Shown here: piece by piece, positions 1 through 9,700 of the stretch
Numbering within the stretch: position 1 is the stretch's first letter
Layout of the letters: each line of letters begins with the position of its first letter
Position numbers and translations under genes: made by a program
NCBI GenBank assembly: GCA_002405875.1
Contig: DHMR01000010.1
Span: 1-19,118, forward strand
Length of the DNA stretch: 19,118 nucleotides
From: a bacterium UBA4637
GTDB taxonomy: Bacteria > Bacteroidota > Bacteroidia > Bacteroidales > Bacteroidaceae
Direction of reading: 5' to 3'
The notes under the pieces: generated by a model
Database searches by the model: none
The model's input: only the letters and a program-made list of their open reading frames with translations
Told to the model about the DNA's origin: nothing

Positions 1-82
1 GACCAGAAGATTTATATAAATCCTTAATCAAAACTTGAATTAGAACTACTAACTATTATATAACGCTACTTATGAATAGAAT

Positions 83-115
83 AAAGGCTTGCCAACGAAA
101 AACGGGCAAGCCTTT
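83..115 (-). terminator. Hairpin terminator downstream of the GH97 gene
   Basis: An 11 bp perfect stem (83-93 with 105-115, arm AAAGGCTTGCC) surrounds an 11 nt loop and starts 15 nt past the GH97 stop codon. On the minus strand the stem ends in TTT and is followed by AT-rich sequence, so the U-tract is short. The hairpin is symmetric enough to act in both directions and could also end a plus-strand transcript entering from the left edge. The stem is certain; its efficiency as a terminator is inferred. Confidence 0.75.
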
Positions 116-130
116 ACTTGTTTGACGCTT

Positions 131-2116
131 TTATTCCAGGACGATTCCACCCTTCGGCTGCATTTCTACCTTCAGGTTACCTTTTTTATCGACCTTCATG
201 GTCTTCACATGAGATATAGGCCAAAAAGCCTTTTTGGCATTGCTTATATCTCGGTTGGATGATTTGTCTCCAGTCTCATAATAATATGAAACGTTCTTGC
301 CTGCGAGCATCGGCAAATTGAGCGTCAACTTCATCGCTTGGTCTGTGCCGTTCAAACCTGCCACATACCATTTGTCACCATGGCGGCGAGCTACGACGGC
401 ATACTTGCCTGGATAACCTGCCACAAACTTAGTTTCATCCCACGTGGAAGGCACAGACTTCAGGAAATCGATCTCGTGCTTGGGAAGTTCCGAAAGATTG
501 TTGGGGTAGATGGCGATGCATTGGATGGCAGCTTGATTCATGACAGCAGCAGCCATCTCGAAGACATCGGTGGTATAACGGCGATGGCGACTCTTGTTGT
601 CCTTGGAGAGATATTTGTTCATGATGGTGCCACCCCAGTCCATGGCAGCCACAGCATTGCGGCAGAAAGGGTGCATGGTAAGTTGGAACCCCTCTTCCTT
701 GGCGTGGTGCTCCGAGAAGAACACGTTCTCTGAAGCAAGCACCGCCTCGCTCGATACATAGTTGGGATACATGCGCTCCCATCCCCTTGGCAGTGTGCAA
801 CCATGGAAGATGACCTGGATGCCATAGTCGTTGGCATCACTGAGGATGTCTTCGTAGAGTTGCATTGTATGCTGTTTGTCGCCGCCGAAGAAATCGACCT
901 TGATCCCCTTGATGCCGATGCTCTTCATCCAAGCCATTTCCGCCTTGCGAGCCACGATGTTGTCCATGCAGTTGCGAGGTCCCTGCGGCGCATCGTTGGC
1001 GGTGCCATTGGAGTTGTACCAGAGCATGAGGCTTACTCCCTTGCTCTGTGCATATCTGCTCAGTTCCGCCATTTTCTCCCTGCCTGTCTGTACGTCCCAA
1101 AGTGCATCGACTAAAACATATTCATAGCCCATGGTGGCTGCCAGGTCGATAAATTGCTTCTGGTCGTTGTAGTTGGCGGAGTTGTCTTGCCAGATGAGCC
1201 AGCTCCATGTGTATCTGCCCGGCTTATATTCCTCGGATGCCTTGTACCTTGGTTCCACCACGTCGTAAGGTATTGTGGTTTCGACGAGCGGTTTGAGGTC
1301 AGAACCTACAGTGATGGTGCGCCATGGTGTGGAACCCGGTAGGGAAAACACGGCATTGTTCGAGCCGATGCCATCCGATTCTTCCTTCATCGGGAATGCC
1401 ACCTGATATCCCTTTGCTGCGTCGTAATCACTGATATGGCAGCCTGGATAATTGCCGTGGGTACCTGTCTCGCTGATTAACACCCATCCGTCGCTACCTA
1501 CATGGAAGAGACTTGGAAAGGTGAAGCCACGACCATAGTGCGACTTGGATGTGAGTGGAGCGTCCGCCTTGTATTCTTCCTCGTAGCTAGGTTTGGTACG
1601 CTTCCATCCTATCAGTGGGTCGGATTGTGGAGTGAGAAACGTAGTGGTGGATTTGGGAAGGTTGAAGGTTGTCTTTTCTTCTTCGACTATCAGGTGTGTC
1701 TGTTCCTTCCAAGTAGGAAAGGTGTATCGGAATGCCACGTCGTGGTCGCTCACATTGAAAGTCACCTTCATGGGTTGTTTGTTTTCATTGAGATAGGTCA
1801 CTTGGAGTTGGTTGGCATGATAATCCACATGTGAGACTTTGGCGGTGCGAAGGTCATAGCTTTTCTCCACCTTTGTTTCTTTCTTGCTCTGGTAAGTCAA
1901 TCCCTGACTGAAATTGCCTACCCGAGCCACCAGTCCGAGCTGTGACTCTTCCATCATCCGCTTACCAGCGTAGTCGATGGAGTAATAGAGCTTGCCATCA
2001 TGATCTTCTATGACGACATTCAACTTACCGTCAGGAGAACTGACTGTATTCTTTTCGGCGTAGGATCCGATGCTGCCCATCATTGCCAAAGCCACACATA
2101 AGAGTTTCTTGTTCAT
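131..2116 (-). CDS. GH97 family glycoside hydrolase, retaining (alpha-galactosidase-like) type
   Basis: A 661-residue periplasmic enzyme predicted to release alpha-linked sugars from imported oligosaccharides. Residues 1-20 form a signal peptide (MNKKLLCVALAMMGSIGSYA) without a lipobox. A beta-sandwich N-terminal domain leads into a TIM barrel with the stretches WSWLIWQD and ALWDVQTG. Asp408 in IKVDFFGGD fits the nucleophile of retaining GH97 enzymes. Glu463 in SEAVLASE lies 55 residues later and is the likely acid/base; I recall the same spacing in BT1871 (Asp415/Glu470), from memory. The inverting SusB-type enzymes lack this Asp. Length matches the family. An upstream in-frame ATG at 2155 was rejected because the predicted promoter box covers it. 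The gene is monocistronic, 127 bp beyond the HTCS-1 stop. Family call is strong; alpha-galactosidase specificity is only likely. Confidence 0.93.
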   Translation of the reverse strand: MNKKLLCVALAMMGSIGSYAEKNTVSSPDGKLNVVIEDHDGKLYYSIDYAGKRMMEESQLGLVARVGNFSQGLTYQSKKETKVEKSYDLRTAKVSHVDYHANQLQVTYLNENKQPMKVTFNVSDHDVAFRYTFPTWKEQTHLIVEEEKTTFNLPKSTTTFLTPQSDPLIGWKRTKPSYEEEYKADAPLTSKSHYGRGFTFPSLFHVGSDGWVLISETGTHGNYPGCHISDYDAAKGYQVAFPMKEESDGIGSNNAVFSLPGSTPWRTITVGSDLKPLVETTIPYDVVEPRYKASEEYKPGRYTWSWLIWQDNSANYNDQKQFIDLAATMGYEYVLVDALWDVQTGREKMAELSRYAQSKGVSLMLWYNSNGTANDAPQGPRNCMDNIVARKAEMAWMKSIGIKGIKVDFFGGDKQHTMQLYEDILSDANDYGIQVIFHGCTLPRGWERMYPNYVSSEAVLASENVFFSEHHAKEEGFQLTMHPFCRNAVAAMDWGGTIMNKYLSKDNKSRHRRYTTDVFEMAAAVMNQAAIQCIAIYPNNLSELPKHEIDFLKSVPSTWDETKFVAGYPGKYAVVARRHGDKWYVAGLNGTDQAMKLTLNLPMLAGKNVSYYYETGDKSSNRDISNAKKAFWPISHVKTMKVDKKGNLKVEMQPKGGIVLE

Positions 2117-2152
2117 AGTTTGCTTATTTTTCGTTGATTTATTATTCGCTTG

Positions 2153-2190
2153 CAAAATTACGGAAAGTAATTTTTTACGAGGGCAACAAA
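2153..2190 (-). promoter_or_regulatory. Promoter of the GH97 gene
   Basis: The minus strand reads TAATTTTG at 2160-2153, matching the Bacteroidetes -7 consensus TAnnTTTG, followed by CA. A -33-like TTG lies 23 nt upstream (2186-2184), next to an overlapping TTTG (2190-2187). Transcription would start near 2145, giving a leader of about 30 nt before the ATG at 2116. Confidence 0.65.
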
Positions 2191-2191
2191 A

Positions 2192-2221
2192 TGTGATTTT
2201 TTCGTCAATTATTGTGATTTT
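2192..2221. promoter_or_regulatory. Candidate HTCS operator: 21 bp-spaced direct repeats upstream of GH97
   Basis: TGTGATTTT occurs at 2192-2200 and again at 2213-2221 on the plus strand, with starts exactly 21 bp apart. The pair abuts the -33 region of the GH97 promoter, where an AraC-type activator would be expected. The same core (GTGATTT, 21 bp period) occurs upstream of the IPT/NHL gene at 18221-18250. Its orientation relative to the gene is reversed here. Function is inferred. Confidence 0.45.
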
Positions 2222-2243
2222 GATATAGATACGATGAAAATAT

Positions 2244-5200
2244 TTATACGTCTACGTTATGGATAGAATCTACATACTCTCTAGCGGTCATGCCAAATTC
2301 CTTCTTGAAGCATTGGCTAAAGTAGCGTGGGGTTGCGAATCCTACCTTGACGGCTAGCACGGCTATGCGCATACTAGGATCTTGTTTGAGAATTTTACAA
2401 GCTTCCTTCAAACGGATACTGTTGATGAAGCTACTGATGTTAGAACCCGTGATGGCGCGCAACTTATTATACAAAGTACTGCTGCTGATGCAGAGGTCTG
2501 AGGCGAGGTCTTCCCTTCCATAATCACTTTCTGTAATATGGGCGAGTACCATTTCTATGGCATTTTTGAGGAACACCTCGTCTGGGCTGCTATAGTGCTG
2601 GTCTTCTATCTTGTATTCCGTTTGCATCTGAAATTTCTCCTTGATACGTTTTCTGTTGGCAATGATGTTGTCGATGCGTATCTGCAGGTCGTCTATGCTG
2701 AATGGTTTGGTGATGTAGTCGTCAGCTCCGACACGATAACCTTCGTTGCGATCGTCTCCCTTGGTCTTTGCTGTGAGCATGATGACTGACAACTGGGCAT
2801 ATTCCTTGGAATTTTTAATCCATTGCGTCAGTTCGATACCATTCATGACTGGCATCATGACATCCGTTATCACGATGTCAAGCGGGGCTTTCTGAATGAT
2901 TTTTTGCGCTTTTTCTCCATTTTTTGCGGTTTTGATATGGTAGCGTGCACTCAGTAGTCGGCCCATCAATGCAAGCAGCTCTACATTATCTTCTACGAGC
3001 AGGATGGTGTATTCTTCCTCGTTCTTCTCCTCTTTTTGTCCTACATTCCCTTCTCCATAACTTTCTTTTACATCCCACCTTGACAGAGTCGCAGAGGAAC
3101 TTATGATGGCTTGTACAGCTTCCTCACGTCGGGTGATTTTATGAGTTGTTACCATTTCGCTTTCTTCATAGTTATCTTTGTTGATAGGAATATGGAGGGT
3201 GAAGGTGGTCCCTCTACCTTCTTCACTCTTGCATTGGATGGTGCCGTGATGAAGTTTAACCAAGTCTTTGACAAGAGAGAGACCTAATCCGGTTCCTGCT
3301 GTTTGCATTTGCCGGTAGTCGCCGTCAAGAAACCGCTGGTATAAATGTCTCAACTTGTTGGAAGACATTCCGATACCCGTGTCAGAAACTCTGATCCAGG
3401 CTTGGCTGTTTTGGATGTTAACCGACAATTTCGCCTTTCCACCATTGGGAGTATATTTGGCGGCATTGCTCAATAGGTTATACAGTATTTTCTCCAATTT
3501 ATCCGTGTCAAACCATTGTTCATTCTCATCTTTGCTGTTGACAATATGCGTTTCTAACTGGATGTTCTTCTCTTTGAACATCGGCATGATGTCGTTGGCG
3601 GTTTGCTGGCAGAAGGCTTCTAAGTCGCCTTTGCAAACCTGTAATTTGAGCTTGCCAGCCTGTGACTTTCTCACCTCCAGTATCTGTCTGAGCATACGGC
3701 TTAGGCGATTGATATGGTTGTGGATGATTCCTGTTTCCTTGGCAGATGAAGGATTCCCCTGTTGAATGGTATCCGCAGCAGCGGAGATGATAGATAGGGG
3801 TGTGAGCAACTCATGCGTGATATTTGTGAAGACATAGGCCATCTGTAGGCGGTTCTTGGTTCGGATGCGACTTCGATACCATCGGATGGAGATGTGCACA
3901 GCAAGCACGGAGATACATATATATATAAGGTATGCCCACCATGATGCATACCAAGGTGGCAGGATTTTGATTTCGATGCTGTAGGGTAGTTCGCTCCATC
4001 TTCCACGACTGTCAGTTGCCTTCAGGTGCAAGTGGTAAGTTCCGGATGGCAGGTTCTCGAAGGTTGCTTGACGATAACTTGCGCTTACGGTTTGCCATTT
4101 GTCGTTGTAACCTTCCAAAAGATATGCGTACTTGCATTGCTTGGCGTTGCTGTAGGACAGCAGGGCGAATTCTACTCCAAACTTATGGATGGATGGTGGC
4201 AACACGATGCGACGTAAGTAGGAGGGACTCTGTTCGCAAATCTTTTTGCGTAGGGTCGTGTCGATGGAGGCAAGACGCTTGTCATTGAGGAGCAAATCGG
4301 TCACAAGGATGTTGTATGGCGACTTGCTGCCTTGTGGCGTTTTAGCTTGGGTCGCATCGACACAGACGAGCTCTTTACCAGAGCCTAAATATATCTGGTT
4401 GCCAAATTGAAAGCTGGAGTTGGCTTGGAAAAACATGCTTCCGAGTCCGTCTTCACTCGTATAGTTGTTGTATAGCACATGACCCTTTGGATCAATAGAC
4501 AGCATGATGAGGGCATCGTCGGTAGTAACCCATATATGTTCTGCGGGGTCTTTGACTATGGAAAAGGCACGGTCGAGTTTGCCAGGAAATAAGTCGCTGA
4601 GGCAGTCGAACTTGTCTTTTGATGGATTGTAACGGTACAGTCCGCCACTTTTGGAGATGGCAAGGATGTGGTGGTGCTCATCTTCAATGCAATTGGTTAC
4701 ATCTGTGATGTCTAGCCGTTGGTTTGCGAGATTGTAATGGCTCGACTTGAGGGTGCTAGGATGGTAAAAGTCGCCACTGATGCGGATGATACCCTTGTCT
4801 TCGGTGGATATCCAAATTCTCCCTTGATGGTCTTCTTGTATATTGGATGGGATGGCATTCAGTCTTTTATTGACTACTTTTCCTATAGGTAGGATATAAT
4901 TGAGCCAACCGTTCTCGCCAACGAATGTGATGCCCCTCTTATTGGTGAGGAGAGACTTCACATAGTTCGTTTTCACGAACTTACAATTTTGATTGTTCCA
5001 TATATTCATCTTTTTGTTCTTGACTTGGACGATGCCATAGCCATGGATGGCAATCCACGTTTCGTTGTCACCCTTTTGCAAGATGCTGTTGGCGTGAGTG
5101 TTGATTACTTGGTATGGGATGTATTGCAGTCCGGGAATTTCCTGGTTGTATAGGACTGCCTTTGTGGCTTTGTTGTATAGGGCGATGCCTGCTGGTGCCA

Positions 5201-6377
5201 ATGCCAGCCACAAATGGATGCCGTCGTTTGTCGAGATGGCATTGATGCCATTGATAGTGAGGCGCTTGGTGTCCATGTCATGCAATTGGAAGATGGATGG
5301 TGAGGTGCTGAGATGCAGTAGCCCTTGGTTGAGGGTCAGTGCCCAAAGGTTTCCTTTCCCGTCTGTCGCCATATCCATGGTGCTTTGTACGGAATATCCT
5401 TTTCTTACACCGATTTCTCGCACATAGGTAAAGCCATCTGCGAGATGCTTTTCGTCCAAGATGCCGATGCCATCTCGGGTGCATGTCCAGATGGTTTCTG
5501 ACACCGGGTCTTCTATCAAGCGATAGTTGATGGTGAAATCTTTGCCGCCCTTGCTATAATCGATGTAGCCTGAGTTCTTAGGGTTCCATGGAGTAGTGAG
5601 GCAGCAGACACCCTTTCCCCAGGTTCCAATCCAAAGACGTCCTTTTCTATCGAATAGTAAGGCGTGGGCTGCTATATTTTTTCCATCGGGAAGTTGCAAC
5701 TGGTACAGGGTGCGTTTCTGCCAATTGACACGGTATATGCCATGTTGCCAAGTGCCCAGGTAAATATTGCCATGTCTGTCTTCTGCAAAGCTCTGGACAT
5801 CTGAAAAATGGAGTCGATTCTTGTTCCCGTTGGTTTCTATCACTTGGGTATTGCCCTGGTGAAAGATTTGGAATTTCTTGCTTTTTCTGACATATCTTAC
5901 CAAAAGGTTGTCATATCCCATCCATACATCGCCGTTGCTGGCTGTAAAAAGGGGAAATACACTCTTTCCTGCTGTCTTGATAGGAAGTTGGTAGATGGTG
6001 AAGCGATTCGTGGTCTTGTCCATCCTCGCCAGTCCACCTTCTGTTCCTATCCAGATGCCATCGTCATGGTCTTCTGTCATGCAGCGGATGTTGTTGCTTG
6101 GGAGAACTCTTGGCGACTTGGAGTGATTGTGAAAGGACTTGAAGAGGTATCCGTCATAACTTTTGATGCCATTGTCGGATCCTATCCAGATCAATCCTTG
6201 CTTGTCAATGAGGATGCACTTCTGTTCCTCTGATGCTGCAGGGTATACTGCATGGCGTATTTCGAGCGGTATGGAGACCGACCATAGGGGGAGATGGCAG
6301 GCGAGCATGGTGAGAATGAGACCTACTATGATGTGGTAGCGGATGCCTATCTTATTCACTTTATTTTTCTGATTCAT
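2244..6377 (-). CDS. Hybrid two-component system regulator (HTCS-1)
   Basis: A 1377-residue inner-membrane one-protein sensor and transcription factor that activates PUL genes on binding a periplasmic oligosaccharide. Domains in order: N-terminal signal/anchor (about 1-35); a double beta-propeller sensor of Reg_prop repeats (many IWIG/LWIGT motifs, about 45-725); a Y_Y_Y domain (about 730-800); a transmembrane helix (about 810-832); a HisKA domain with phospho-acceptor His855 in ITHELLTPL; HATPase with N box NLLSNAAKYT and G boxes DTGIGM and GTGLGLSLV; a receiver with phospho-acceptor Asp1172 in ITDVMMP and KPF near its end; and a C-terminal AraC-type DNA-binding domain. All catalytic motifs are intact. 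The reading frame extends to an ATG at 6524, but the promoter box at 6411-6418 lies inside that extension. The Met at 6377 is directly followed by the signal sequence. Divergent from susC-like, its most likely target. Exact ligand unknown. Confidence 0.95.
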   Translation of the reverse strand: MNQKNKVNKIGIRYHIIVGLILTMLACHLPLWSVSIPLEIRHAVYPAASEEQKCILIDKQGLIWIGSDNGIKSYDGYLFKSFHNHSKSPRVLPSNNIRCMTEDHDDGIWIGTEGGLARMDKTTNRFTIYQLPIKTAGKSVFPLFTASNGDVWMGYDNLLVRYVRKSKKFQIFHQGNTQVIETNGNKNRLHFSDVQSFAEDRHGNIYLGTWQHGIYRVNWQKRTLYQLQLPDGKNIAAHALLFDRKGRLWIGTWGKGVCCLTTPWNPKNSGYIDYSKGGKDFTINYRLIEDPVSETIWTCTRDGIGILDEKHLADGFTYVREIGVRKGYSVQSTMDMATDGKGNLWALTLNQGLLHLSTSPSIFQLHDMDTKRLTINGINAISTNDGIHLWLALAPAGIALYNKATKAVLYNQEIPGLQYIPYQVINTHANSILQKGDNETWIAIHGYGIVQVKNKKMNIWNNQNCKFVKTNYVKSLLTNKRGITFVGENGWLNYILPIGKVVNKRLNAIPSNIQEDHQGRIWISTEDKGIIRISGDFYHPSTLKSSHYNLANQRLDITDVTNCIEDEHHHILAISKSGGLYRYNPSKDKFDCLSDLFPGKLDRAFSIVKDPAEHIWVTTDDALIMLSIDPKGHVLYNNYTSEDGLGSMFFQANSSFQFGNQIYLGSGKELVCVDATQAKTPQGSKSPYNILVTDLLLNDKRLASIDTTLRKKICEQSPSYLRRIVLPPSIHKFGVEFALLSYSNAKQCKYAYLLEGYNDKWQTVSASYRQATFENLPSGTYHLHLKATDSRGRWSELPYSIEIKILPPWYASWWAYLIYICISVLAVHISIRWYRSRIRTKNRLQMAYVFTNITHELLTPLSIISAAADTIQQGNPSSAKETGIIHNHINRLSRMLRQILEVRKSQAGKLKLQVCKGDLEAFCQQTANDIMPMFKEKNIQLETHIVNSKDENEQWFDTDKLEKILYNLLSNAAKYTPNGGKAKLSVNIQNSQAWIRVSDTGIGMSSNKLRHLYQRFLDGDYRQMQTAGTGLGLSLVKDLVKLHHGTIQCKSEEGRGTTFTLHIPINKDNYEESEMVTTHKITRREEAVQAIISSSATLSRWDVKESYGEGNVGQKEEKNEEEYTILLVEDNVELLALMGRLLSARYHIKTAKNGEKAQKIIQKAPLDIVITDVMMPVMNGIELTQWIKNSKEYAQLSVIMLTAKTKGDDRNEGYRVGADDYITKPFSIDDLQIRIDNIIANRKRIKEKFQMQTEYKIEDQHYSSPDEVFLKNAIEMVLAHITESDYGREDLASDLCISSSTLYNKLRAITGSNISSFINSIRLKEACKILKQDPSMRIAVLAVKVGFATPRYFSQCFKKEFGMTAREYVDSIHNVDV

Positions 6378-6410
6378 GAATGTTGATTTTATTGATTTTG
6401 ATTTGATTTG

Positions 6411-6445
6411 CAAAGGTACAAAGTTTCGGTTGATATTAAAGCAAG
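6411..6445 (-). promoter_or_regulatory. Promoter of HTCS-1
   Basis: The minus strand reads TACCTTTG at 6418-6411, a perfect TAnnTTTG -7 box followed by CA. A -33-like TTG ends 23 nt upstream (CTTG at 6445-6442). Transcription would start near 6404, leaving a leader of about 27 nt before the ATG at 6377. This placement rules out the in-frame ATG at 6524 as the start. Confidence 0.65.
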
Positions 6446-6489
6446 ATTTTGCTAAATTTATGATTGATAAGCGGATAAATGCCGTATTA

Positions 6490-6531
6490 TGTACGAATAA
6501 TAACGGATTTTGTACGTTTATCATGATATTT
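6490..6531 (+). promoter_or_regulatory. Candidate HTCS operator: 21 bp tandem repeat upstream of susC-like
   Basis: TGTACG at 6490-6495 and at 6511-6516 starts two adjacent 21 bp units that agree at about 13 of 21 positions, including a shared ATTT ending. The second unit begins 87 bp before the -7 box. The related site upstream of the IPT/NHL gene (TGTACA, 18234) lies 84 bp before its -7 box. Two helical turns between half-sites suits an AraC-family dimer. Function is inferred from position and recurrence. Confidence 0.5.
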
Positions 6532-6571
6532 TGAGTAGACTCTTCTACCGTATGGAAAATAAAACGAAAGC

Positions 6572-6605
6572 TTGACGGATATTTGGAAAAAAGGATATAA
6601 TTTTG
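6572..6605 (+). promoter_or_regulatory. Promoter of the susC-like/susD-like operon
   Basis: TAATTTTG at 6598-6605 matches TAnnTTTG, and a -33-like TTG (6572-6574) lies 23 nt upstream, the same spacing as in the HTCS-1 and GH97 promoters. Transcription should start near 6612. The run TTTTGCAGCGTC (6601-6612) is identical at the IPT/NHL promoter (18321-18332). Confidence 0.65.
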
Positions 6606-6751
6606 CAGCGTCTTTCGACAGGTAGTTTGCTTGACACTCTCACTTAATGATTACTTGTTGGCAGTTTTTTCATCCTATATGAACATAACAATTTTAAACG
6701 ATATAAATTAATTAACAATCAAACATTTAAACTTTAAACATCAAAACAGTA

Positions 6752-9700
6752 ATGAAAAAAGAGCTATTTTTGACTTCGTCACGTAGGTTGATGTTTGCAT
6801 CTGCCTTGGTACTGATGGGAGGTCATTGCCAAACAATGGTAGCGGCCTGGATGGTTCAAGAAGTGCAGCAAGACAATCTTGTGAAAGGAAAGGTACTTGA
6901 CGATAAGGGTGAGCCAATCATTGGCGCCACCATCAAGGAAAAGGGAACTTCGAATGGTGTCGTTTCCGACATTGACGGAAACTTCAGTTTCAATGTCAAG
7001 GATGGTGCCATACTGGAAATCTCATACATTGGCTATAAAACTCAAAATGTCTCAGTCGAGGCAGGAAAGGAACTCAACATCAAGTTGGAGGAAGAGGGGC
7101 AGGCTTTGAAGGAAGTAGTTGTTGTAGGCTATGGTACGGTGGAGCGCAAAAACTTTACGGGTTCTGTCTCTACCGTCAATGTCGCCAACTCTCCAGTTGC
7201 CAATATTCCTACTTCGAGTGCCATGAATGTATTGCGTGGTACAGTGACGGGTATTACTATGTCCCAGGAACAGGGTGCAGGTCAGAATCCTTCTATTCAG
7301 GTACGTGGTCAGAAATCTGTCAATGGTGGTTCCTCTCCATTGATTGTTGTCGATGGTGTCATCTACATGGGCTCTTATTCAGATATAGATCCTAACACCA
7401 TTCAGAGTGTTAGTGTGCTGAAGGATGCTACATCCTTGGCTGCGTATGGATCCCAGGCTGCCAATGGTGTAATCATGGTTACTACCAAAAAAGGTGTATT
7501 GGGCAAGCCTGTCATCAATGTCAACTCTTCTTGGTCGTTCTCGACAGCCGCATCTAAGCCAGACGTACTCAGTCCACAAGACTATATCAAGAAAGTGAAT
7601 ACGCTTTCGGGGCTTGCCGAGGATGCAGACCCAACATGGATGAAGGCATTTGAGTACGAGAATTATAAGGCGGGCAAGACTATCGACTGGTTTGATTACT
7701 GTACACGTACGGGATTGATGCAGAATTATGCGGCTTCGATTTCGGGTGCTACAGAGAAAGTGAACTATTACCTCTCTGGCAGCTATGCGGACCAACAAGG
7801 TGTGGTAAAAGGAGATGACTACACTCGTACCTCTCTCAACATGCGATTGCAGAGCGATATTACCAGGTGGCTGCAAGTAGGGGGGCAGGCAGCTTACACT
7901 TTCCGAGATTACTCGGGTCCTACGGTATACAACCTCTATCAGGCTGTGCGATTGAGTCCATACGGTCGTGCCGAACGTGCTGACGGTGGTGGCTTGGAAA
8001 AGTTTCCAATGACGGAGGGTCAATACCGCATCAACCCAATGTGGGATGTGCTGAGCGGTACTAAGGATGACCACGATACCTATCAGTCGTTAGACCTCAA
8101 GGGACATGTGCTGCTTACCTGTCCATGGATAGAGGGACTTACCTTCCGCATGAACGGAACTTATTCCGTGGAAAATGTGGAGCGTGATCAGTTTACCCAT
8201 GAGGGATATTATGTGCAGGAGGGCTCTTCCGACGATCGCTATTCTCAGCAAACCATTGCCAGTTTCTTGGCCAAGGCCAATGGAAGTAATGCTCGCACGA
8301 AGAACACCTACTGGGTTTGGGACAATATTTTCAATTACAACCATCAATTTGGTGACCACTATGTGGATGCCACTTTCGTATATACACGTGACTCCAAAGT
8401 ATATGACTACCGAGGCACGACCGGATCGGATTTCTCGGCGCTGGGCAACACTTTGCAGGGCGCATATGGACTCAATAATGCTGCCACACAGAAAATCAGC
8501 AACACGGGTTATACCAAGAAAAACGATGTGGGTTATTTGTGGCGTATCAACTACAACTACAAGGACACCTATCATCTCAGTGCGTCCCTCCGACGAGATG
8601 GCTCCTCGGTGTTTGGTTCCAACAGTAAGTGGGGTAACTTCCCTGCCGTAGGTTTGGCTTGGACTGCCAGCAACGAAAAGTTCTTGAAGTCGATAAAACC
8701 GATTTCTTACTTGAAATTGAAGGCTTCTTGGGGTAAGAATGGTAACCAGTCGCTTAGCCCATACGAGACTTTGCAGAAGATTACCCTTGGACAGATGGGT
8801 GGCTTCAGCTATCCTTTCGGAAATCGCTCGGAAGTGACCTGGGCACAACGCATTACTTCCATGGGAAATCCTAATCTGGGATGGGAAACTACAGAATCCT
8901 TTAACTATGGTTTTGAACTCGGGCTTTTGAAAGACCGTATCAACATCCAGTTGGACGCATACAATTCCAAGACTACCAATCAGATATTCAATCGCTCCAT
9001 CCCTGTGATGATTAATGGTCTCTCCTCGATGAAGGCTACGATGGGACGAGTTGACAACTGGGGTATCGAAATCAATGTCAACACCAAGAACATCCTGACG
9101 AAGGATTTCTCTTGGGAGAGTTCGCTCAACTTCTACTTGAATCGCAACAAGTTGAAGGAACTTTATGGTGATGGCAAGGATGATATCAGCAACTCCTTGT
9201 TTTTGGGTAAGTCGCTTGGCGTAATCTATGGTTACAAACCAACGGGTATCGTGCAAGCTGCTTATGGTGTAGATGGCAAACCGCTCTATGATGCCAACGG
9301 ACAAATGCAAGTTTGCGATGCTGACAAGGCGTATGCCGAAGCCAATGGCGCTAAGCCAGGCGATGTGAAATTTGCCAATGTGGATGGTAGCGAGGATGGT
9401 GTCATCACGGCAGACGACCGTACTATCTTGGGTTACAACAAGCCAAACTTTACCATGAGCTTGGGCAATACCTTGAAGTATAAGGATTTCGAACTTTATT
9501 TCCTCTTCACGGGACTCTTTGGTGGCAACGGCTATGCCAAGGCTGTTAATCTCTATGCTTATCAGACCAACTCAGACGTTGTGGATGACAACAACTTGAA
9601 CCATGGTTGGTGGACACTGGAAAATCAAAGCAACAAGTATCCACGCATCGACTACAACGATGGTAGGTATCGACCATTGCAGAGCTATGCTTTCATCCGC

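Larger units (their letters stand above)
6378..6751. other. Divergent control region between HTCS-1 and the susC-like gene
   Basis: This 374 bp gene-free stretch holds, left to right, the HTCS-1 leader and promoter, a 21 bp tandem direct repeat (6490-6531), the susC-like promoter (6572-6605) and a leader of about 140 nt before the ATG at 6752. The leader is AT-rich near the start codon, as is usual in this phylum. I see no convincing coding sequence or RNA gene in it. Confidence 0.8.

Noticed and set aside
1..38. Possible tail of a plus-strand gene at the left edge (frame 1 reads DQKIYINP then stop; frame 3 reads 11 codons then stop)
   Set aside because: Too short to identify and two frames are equally open. 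The hairpin at 83-115 would suit such a convergent gene, but nothing proves it.
3355..6233. Plus-strand frames of about 100-140 codons opposite HTCS-1, and similar frames opposite HTCS-2
   Set aside because: They are antisense shadows of conserved propeller, kinase and receiver sequence, with no independent coding evidence.
6647..6682. Short upstream frame (11 codons) in the susC-like leader, considered as a leader peptide
   Set aside because: It has no ribosome-binding context, no hairpin coupled to it, and its length is expected by chance.
7379..9310. Long minus-strand open frames (231 and 406 codons) inside the susC-like gene, and a 324-codon one inside susD-like (10231-11205)
   Set aside because: They lie wholly opposite well-supported genes, show no recognisable domain or signal, and have no promoter-like box at their starts. 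Such mirror frames follow from the codon usage of the real gene.
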